From: Anaerolineae bacterium
GTDB taxonomy: Bacteria > Chloroflexota > Anaerolineae > JAAYZQ01
Reading direction: 5' to 3'
Assembly: GCA_016926595.1 (NCBI GenBank)
Contig: JAFGOG010000559.1
Coordinates: 1-7,696, forward strand
DNA length: 7,696 bases
Made by a program: the position numbers and the translations under genes. The notes below the pieces were generated by a model, which was not told the DNA's origin, searched no databases, and saw nothing but the letters and a program-made list of their open reading frames with translations. Position 1 is the stretch's first letter. The number at the start of each line of letters is the position of its first letter. Below, piece by piece: positions 5,944 to 7,696 of the stretch.

Positions 5944-7519
5944 CGGTCTCACCTCCGTAGCGATCTATTAAAAGTCTGTATGCCCGGCTGCGGGACAAGT
6001 GGAACGACTGCCACCGCCGCCAGTCCGTGTCACAGCGCATCGCCTCAGCCCGGCGTCGCAGGCCCTCCTCGATAATGTCACGCACCTGGCCCGTGGACTG
6101 GCCGGCCACGGCGATCAGCGCCGGCACGGCGTCCTCTGACAACCGCGCAAAGTAGTAGGCGTCGATGTCTCGCCACCAATCACCAGCCCTGGCCTGTTCG
6201 GCGCCCATCTCCTGGAAACGCCGAAAGTTTTGGCGCACGATCAAGGCGTCGGGGTTGAGGAGATCCAGCGTGGCGACAAAGCCCAGGGCTGCGACGAGCA
6301 CGCCGGCGGCGAAAAGGTCCCGGCCGGGCTTGAGCCACAGCGTGACGGCGAACCAGGCCAGCAGGATGCCCAGCCAGACCATAAAGACGTGGGGGTAGAT
6401 GCGCAACTGGGTAAAGCCGTAGGCCATCTCGTACAGCAGCAGGCGCTTGAAAGCGGACGCCAGCATCACGCCGGTCAAGCCCAGGAGGATGGTGGCCGAC
6501 AAGTTAAAGACCAGGCGACGCCGCGAGCTGTTACGAGACGCCAGCGCGCCAAGGAAGAGGATGAGCCCCAAGGTAAGGATGGCGACGATCACCAGCTCAC
6601 CGAAACCTCGCCGCGCATACTGGGCGTAGGTGAACTTGGCCGGGTCGATGTTGAGCCGGCCGCCGAACAGGTACGGCACCTGGATCAGCACAAACAGAAA
6701 AAAGAGGGCGTTGACGGAGTTGAGCACTACCGCCGCCTCGGTGACGGCCGGGAAGCGGGGCAGGCCAGCCGCCGAAACGGCGGCAAGCCGGTCGGCCCAG
6801 CCTGCCGCCCGCTGCCGGACCGCGTAAGCCAGGCCCCCGGCGAGCAGGAAGCCGACGATCAGGATGACCCAGGCATGCCCCATCCACCGGTACAGATCCT
6901 TGAAGAACTCGGGGCTCAGCAGATGATGAAGCCTGTCGGCAAAGATCAGATCGGCCGAGGCGAGCAGTATGGTGAAAACAAAGAGCACCGGCGCGGCGAT
7001 CAACAGTCCCCTCAGGATGGGAAGCACGTGGCTGCGGTTGGGCCTGGCCACGGCCGCCAGGTCGTGGCGGCCCACGTGGGCGGTGATCTGCCAGGCGTGG
7101 AGAAGCGACGAGGCCACGGCCTCGACCGGCGCGATCAGCAGAGCCGGCAGGCTGAGCCAGACGACTGGGCGCCGGGTTATGTAGACAGCTATCAGGGCCG
7201 TGAGCACCAGGCCGGCGCTGATGTTCAAGAAGAGCAGAAAACCGCTGGCCCGCACAAAACTCATGACGGCGAAAAAGAGCAATCCGGCAGGCAGCCATAG
7301 ATTGGCGCCGTTGACGCTTCTGAGCGTGGCCATTTCCCAACGGAGGGCCAGGGCCAATCCCGCCAGCAGCAAGAGAGCAAAGATCGGCACCGAAATGCCC
7401 AGCATTTTGCCGTCGAACAACAGGTCAAAGGCGAAACCCAAGGCCAGGCCGGCCAGGAGCAACCGCCCCGGGCGCCGCGCTATGATGCTCTTTCCTTCCG
7501 TTGTCTCTTCGATGGCCAT
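5918..7519 (-). CDS. DUF4173-family multi-pass membrane protein
   Basis: The product is 533 residues with about 12 hydrophobic segments up to residue 420, then a soluble tail of ~113 residues. The block from IQVPYLFGG (279-287) through FTYAQYARRGFGELV (296-310), then YGFTQLRIY (367-375) and LNPDALIVRQN (421-431), matches the DUF4173 family, as does the S-x-DAVPAL stretch (461-468) in the tail. The molecular role is unknown. I chose the ATG at 7519 because GGGAGGGG (7535-7528) lies 8 bases upstream of it (10 from the GGAGG core). The in-frame GTG at 7528 overlaps that Shine-Dalgarno. It is the first gene of a minus-strand pair with DUF1361 and is divergent from a response regulator, which may control it. 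Confidence 0.88.
   Translation of the reverse strand: MAIEETTEGKSIIARRPGRLLLAGLALGFAFDLLFDGKMLGISVPIFALLLLAGLALALRWEMATLRSVNGANLWLPAGLLFFAVMSFVRASGFLLFLNISAGLVLTALIAVYITRRPVVWLSLPALLIAPVEAVASSLLHAWQITAHVGRHDLAAVARPNRSHVLPILRGLLIAAPVLFVFTILLASADLIFADRLHHLLSPEFFKDLYRWMGHAWVILIVGFLLAGGLAYAVRQRAAGWADRLAAVSAAGLPRFPAVTEAAVVLNSVNALFFLFVLIQVPYLFGGRLNIDPAKFTYAQYARRGFGELVIVAILTLGLILFLGALASRNSSRRRLVFNLSATILLGLTGVMLASAFKRLLLYEMAYGFTQLRIYPHVFMVWLGILLAWFAVTLWLKPGRDLFAAGVLVAALGFVATLDLLNPDALIVRQNFRRFQEMGAEQARAGDWWRDIDAYYFARLSEDAVPALIAVAGQSTGQVRDIIEEGLRRRAEAMRCDTDWRRWQSFHLSRSRAYRLLIDRYGGETGEPVSSRP
5951..5956 (-). promoter_or_regulatory. Shine-Dalgarno deciding the DUF1361 start
   Basis: GGAGGT lies within the upstream gene's coding end region, 7 bases before the GTG at 5943. 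Its last bases form part of the rejected GTG at 5952. Confidence 0.75.
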
Positions 7520-7527
7520 ATCTCCCA

Positions 7528-7535
7528 CCCCTCCC
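7528..7535 (-). promoter_or_regulatory. Shine-Dalgarno deciding the DUF4173 start
   Basis: GGGAGGGG on the minus strand precedes the ATG at 7519 with usable spacing. It covers the alternative GTG at 7528, arguing against that start. Confidence 0.65.
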
Positions 7536-7554
7536 GTTCAAGCTGACTACTGCC

Positions 7555-7584
7555 AGCATAGCAGAAATCGACCAGGCAAGTCAA
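7555..7584 (-). promoter_or_regulatory. Sigma70-type promoter of the DUF4173-DUF1361 operon
   Basis: TTGACT (7584-7579, 5/6) and TATGCT (7560-7555, 4/6) are separated by 18 bp. The expected start near 7548 gives a leader of about 29 nt that includes the Shine-Dalgarno. The weak -10 and long spacer suggest a promoter that may need help from an activator. Confidence 0.55.
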
Positions 7585-7623
7585 GCATCCAGGTGCAACA
7601 ACCGGTGCACTCGGGTGCTTGAC
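7580..7623. promoter_or_regulatory. Candidate operator: inverted repeat plus GGTGC direct repeats between divergent promoters
   Basis: GTCAAGCATCC (7580-7590) and GGGTGCTTGAC (7613-7623) are inverted copies matching at 10 of 11 positions, centred near 7601.5. Each arm overlaps the -35 of one divergent promoter. Between and into the right arm, GGTGC recurs at 7592, 7604 and 7614, spaced 12 and 10 bp, about one helical turn. A symmetric site touching both -35 boxes suits a shared regulator, perhaps the response regulator itself. Confidence 0.4.
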
Positions 7624-7647
7624 AGACGCGGACAGTCGGGGCATAAT
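7619..7647 (+). promoter_or_regulatory. Strong sigma70-type promoter of the response regulator; predicts a leaderless mRNA
   Basis: A perfect TTGACA (7619-7624), a 17-bp spacer and CATAAT (7642-7647, 5/6) are followed by only six bases before the ATG at 7654. The expected transcription start is the A of the start codon, and no Shine-Dalgarno is present. The geometry is identical to the glycosyltransferase promoter. Confidence 0.8.
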
Positions 7648-7653
7648 AGAGCC

Positions 7654-7696
7654 ATGACATCACCTATCTGGCTGCTCGTGGTCGAAGATAACCCGC
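7654..7696 (+). CDS. Response regulator, N-terminal fragment of receiver domain (3' end beyond window)
   Basis: Only 14 complete codons are present. They read MTSPIWLLVVEDNP, the typical first beta strand and acidic pocket of a two-component receiver domain; E11-D12 would be the Mg-binding acidic pair. The output domain and the sensor partner lie outside the window. The strong promoter ending six bases before the ATG supports this being a real gene start. Identification rests on a short but characteristic motif. Confidence 0.75.
   Translation, partial: MTSPIWLLVVEDNP

Noticed and set aside
6230..7300. Plus-strand open frame of 356 codons opposite the DUF4173 gene
   Set aside because: It is rich in Gln, Gly, Asp and Arg with no fold-like pattern, while the minus strand shows the conserved DUF4173 blocks and membrane helices.
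1..7696. CRISPR array, tRNA/rRNA, insertion sequence or phage-type defence system
   Set aside because: No regularly spaced direct repeats, no structural RNA gene, no transposase or terminal inverted repeats, and no nuclease or other defence-type domain was seen in any frame.

Overview
The window is high-GC DNA, bacterial by its gene structure, with dense coding, tightly packed genes and sigma70-type promoters. Family content points to the phylum Chloroflexota (Anaerolineae/Caldilineae-like): a GT39/PMT-type membrane glycosyltransferase of the kind abundant there, and a glycosidase-like barrel with NBR1-type Ig-like repeats and discoidin domains. Two apparently leaderless genes would also fit. 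This placement is inferred from family resemblance only.

Layout from left to right. (1) Positions 1-1814, minus strand: a multi-pass membrane glycosyltransferase whose C-terminal end lies beyond the left edge. (2) Positions 1815-1965: a compact divergent promoter region. The minus-strand promoter places the predicted transcription start on the A of the ATG, so that mRNA is probably leaderless. The plus-strand promoter has a perfect TATAAT, a ~76-nt leader with a hairpin, and a strong Shine-Dalgarno. (3) Positions 1966-5226, plus strand: a 1086-residue modular protein with a GH-A-like TIM barrel, four NBR1-type Ig-like repeats and two F5/8-type C (discoidin) domains. It has no signal peptide. 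It ends in a strong intrinsic terminator at 5252-5294. (4) Positions 5266-7519, minus strand: a two-gene overlapping operon encoding a DUF4173-type membrane protein (first) and a DUF1361-type membrane protein (second). The last codons of the second gene lie inside the terminator hairpin of the opposing gene. (5) Positions 7520-7653: a second divergent promoter region with a near-perfect inverted repeat joining both -35 boxes. (6) Position 7654 to the end, plus strand: the first 14 codons of a probable response regulator, again apparently leaderless, with a perfect TTGACA.

The genes do not form one obvious pathway. The glycosyltransferase and the carbohydrate-active-looking protein share a divergent promoter region and may both act on cell-surface glycans. 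The DUF4173/DUF1361 pair shares a divergent control region with a two-component regulator, so it may belong to that regulator's regulon. Both links are inferences from position. No RNA genes, insertion sequences or CRISPR arrays were seen. Coding regions cover almost everything; no gap exceeds 160 bases.
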